This document shows positions 6,819 to 7,498 of a stretch of DNA of 7,498 bases, one piece after another. The stretch is taken from positions 1-7,498 of the forward strand of contig CAUGKZ010000079.1 of assembly GCA_959600065.1 (NCBI GenBank), given 5' to 3'. The notes beneath the pieces are model-generated. The model was not told the DNA's origin. It worked only from the letters and a program-made list of their open reading frames with translations, and ran no database searches. The position numbers and the translations under genes are program-made. Each line of letters begins with the position of its first letter. Within the stretch, counting starts at the first letter, position 1. The stretch is from an uncultured Kroppenstedtia sp. (GTDB taxonomy: Bacteria > Bacillota > Bacilli > Thermoactinomycetales > DSM-45169).

Positions 6819-6863
6819 GAATGAGTATAAATTCATTTATAAAGAGAAGCCAAATATGGCTAA
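6794..6863. repeat. 12-bp direct repeat spanning the right end of the candidate element
   Basis: AAATATGGCTAA occurs at 6794-6805, inside the right inverted repeat, and again at 6852-6863, just before the membrane-protein gene. The copies are 58 bases apart and each contains an ATG. It may record a local duplication or insertion boundary, or be chance. Confidence 0.45.
6815..6843 (+). promoter_or_regulatory. Possible promoter of the membrane-protein gene
   Basis: CTGAGA (6815-6820) and TATAAA (6838-6843) are 17 bases apart. The -35 lies at the outer edge of the candidate element. The start would be near 6850, which fits a TTG start at 6882 with its Shine-Dalgarno site. Both hexamers are imperfect. 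Confidence 0.35.
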
Positions 6864-6881
6864 GGATGAGGAGGAGACCCA

Positions 6882-7190
6882 TTGTCGACGGCTCGGATCT
6901 TAAAGTGGATCAGTGGCGGGTTGGAAGGAATCTTGGCGATCCCGGTTCTGGGTGGCCTGATCGTCGTGACGAATTCCTATACCCCATTGGTTGTCATGTT
7001 GGTGCTTCATATCATTACCCTGGTGATCAGTATCCGGGCGCAAGTGAACAAGTACGGGAGCATTATGGGGATCATCACCTCTTGTCTCGCTTGGATTCCC
7101 ATCCTGGGCTGGTTCTTGCATATTCTCGCCGCGATTTTACTCATGATCGATGCGGTAAAAAATGATAGCAAAACAGTGCAGATCAGCTGA
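6882..7190 (+). CDS. Small multi-spanning membrane protein, paralogue of the left-edge gene
   Basis: The protein has 102 residues. TTG at 6882 is chosen because GAGGAGGAG (6868-6876) ends 5 bases upstream. Hydrophobic stretches at about 6-28, 33-53 and 57-93 suggest three or four membrane helices; the last carries the KYGSIMGIITSCLAWIPILGW core shared with the gene at 1-141, and the tail is polar (KNDSK). No catalytic or transport motif is visible and I recognise no named family. An alternative N-terminus exists: ATG 6856 reads MAKDEEET and would join L-STARILKW if one base were restored near 6880. In that reading the apparent Shine-Dalgarno site is the EEE codons and the gene is frameshifted. 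It lies between the candidate mobile element and its own terminator, so it is probably monocistronic. Confidence 0.8.
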   Translation: MSTARILKWISGGLEGILAIPVLGGLIVVTNSYTPLVVMLVLHIITLVISIRAQVNKYGSIMGIITSCLAWIPILGWFLHILAAILLMIDAVKNDSKTVQIS

Positions 7191-7215
7191 AACGGCCCTT
7201 TTTGGGGCTGTTTTT
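7191..7215 (+). terminator. Rho-independent terminator of the membrane-protein gene
   Basis: The stem at 7191-7198 pairs with 7205-7212 (one G-T pair) around a 6-base loop, and a T run follows to 7215. It begins directly after the stop codon, the same arrangement as in the paralogue at the left edge. Confidence 0.85.
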
Positions 7216-7368
7216 ATTTGGTGAGGCAGTAATTGATATATGCTTTCTCTTGCAGTGTTGAGTTTCGATTAGTGTTAAGAAGACTAAAAGTTCACGGGAT
7301 AGTGCATTCCATTTTGATATAGATTAGGCTAAAATTGAGAATTGAATTCCGAGTAAGGGAGCAGTTCG

Positions 7369-7498
7369 ATGGGCTATGAAATATCCGAAATTGGCGAATT
7401 AATACGCAGGTTTCGAAAGCTGAAAGGGTTGAGGCTGGAGGATTTAGCAGACGAAAACATTTCTCCAGCTACCATTAGTAATGTTGAACGTGGTGTTT
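7369..7498 (+). CDS. XRE-family helix-turn-helix regulator, N-terminal part (runs off window)
   Basis: ATG at 7369 lies 7 bases after AAGGGAG (7355-7361). The 43 visible residues include IGELIRRFRKLKGLRLEDLA followed by ISPATISNVERG, the classic Cro/C1-type helix-turn-helix with recognition helix around residues 32-41. The protein is therefore a cytoplasmic DNA-binding regulator. Bacillota proteins starting this way often carry a C-terminal TPR or other sensor domain (PlcR- or Rap-like peptide sensing), but that part is outside the window. The 150 bases between the preceding terminator and this start hold no other gene. A TTGATA at 7314-7319 and TAAAAT at 7330-7335 are too close together for a normal promoter, so its promoter is unresolved. 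Confidence 0.88.
   Translation, partial: MGYEISEIGELIRRFRKLKGLRLEDLADENISPATISNVERGV

Overview
The window looks like a chromosomal stretch from a low-to-mid-GC Bacillota (Bacilli-type) bacterium. The signs are strong GGAGG-type Shine-Dalgarno sites, GTG/TTG starts, sigma-A-like promoters, hairpin-plus-T terminators and DinR/LexA-type GAAC-N4-GTTC operators. Protein flavour suggests Thermoactinomycetaceae or a relative, but that is only an impression. No rRNA, tRNA or CRISPR array was seen.

Layout. (1) 1-141 is the tail of a small multi-spanning membrane protein that ends at a terminator. (2) 174-409 is a very compact unit: promoter, two LexA-type boxes, a 39-codon acidic ORF and a terminator. 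It would give a transcript of about 200 nt that is induced by DNA damage. (3) 410-716 has no convincing gene, only a long-spaced inverted repeat. (4) 717-2867 is an intact UvrD/Rep-type superfamily 1 helicase with an N-terminal RelE/ParE-toxin-like module, followed by a strong terminator. (5) 2960-5415 is the fossil of a two-gene operon: a MazG-like NTP pyrophosphohydrolase (one nonsense codon) overlapping a phospholipase-D/DEAD-family superfamily 2 helicase (two nonsense codons, a large internal deletion, two frameshifts). (6) 5486-6449 is a DMT-superfamily multidrug-efflux-type transporter broken by two one-base frameshifts about 45 nt apart. (7) About 6506-6818 is bounded by imperfect 31-bp inverted repeats and may be a MITE or a transposon remnant. 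(8) 6882-7190 is a paralogue of the membrane protein at the left edge. (9) 7369-7498 is the start of an XRE-type regulator that runs off the window.

How it fits together. The window is an accessory, partly decaying region lying between two copies of a small membrane-protein gene. Nucleic-acid-acting genes (RelE-UvrD fusion, PLD-helicase, NTP pyrophosphohydrolase) cluster beside an SOS-controlled peptide, which resembles a stress/defence neighbourhood. The UvrD-like gene is the only large gene free of lesions. The broken genes carry TAG, TAA and TGA stops plus indels, so recoding of one stop codon cannot explain them. Decay is the simplest reading, although the single-base indels could in part be assembly errors. 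The most novel candidate is the SOS-regulated micro-ORF at 243-362.
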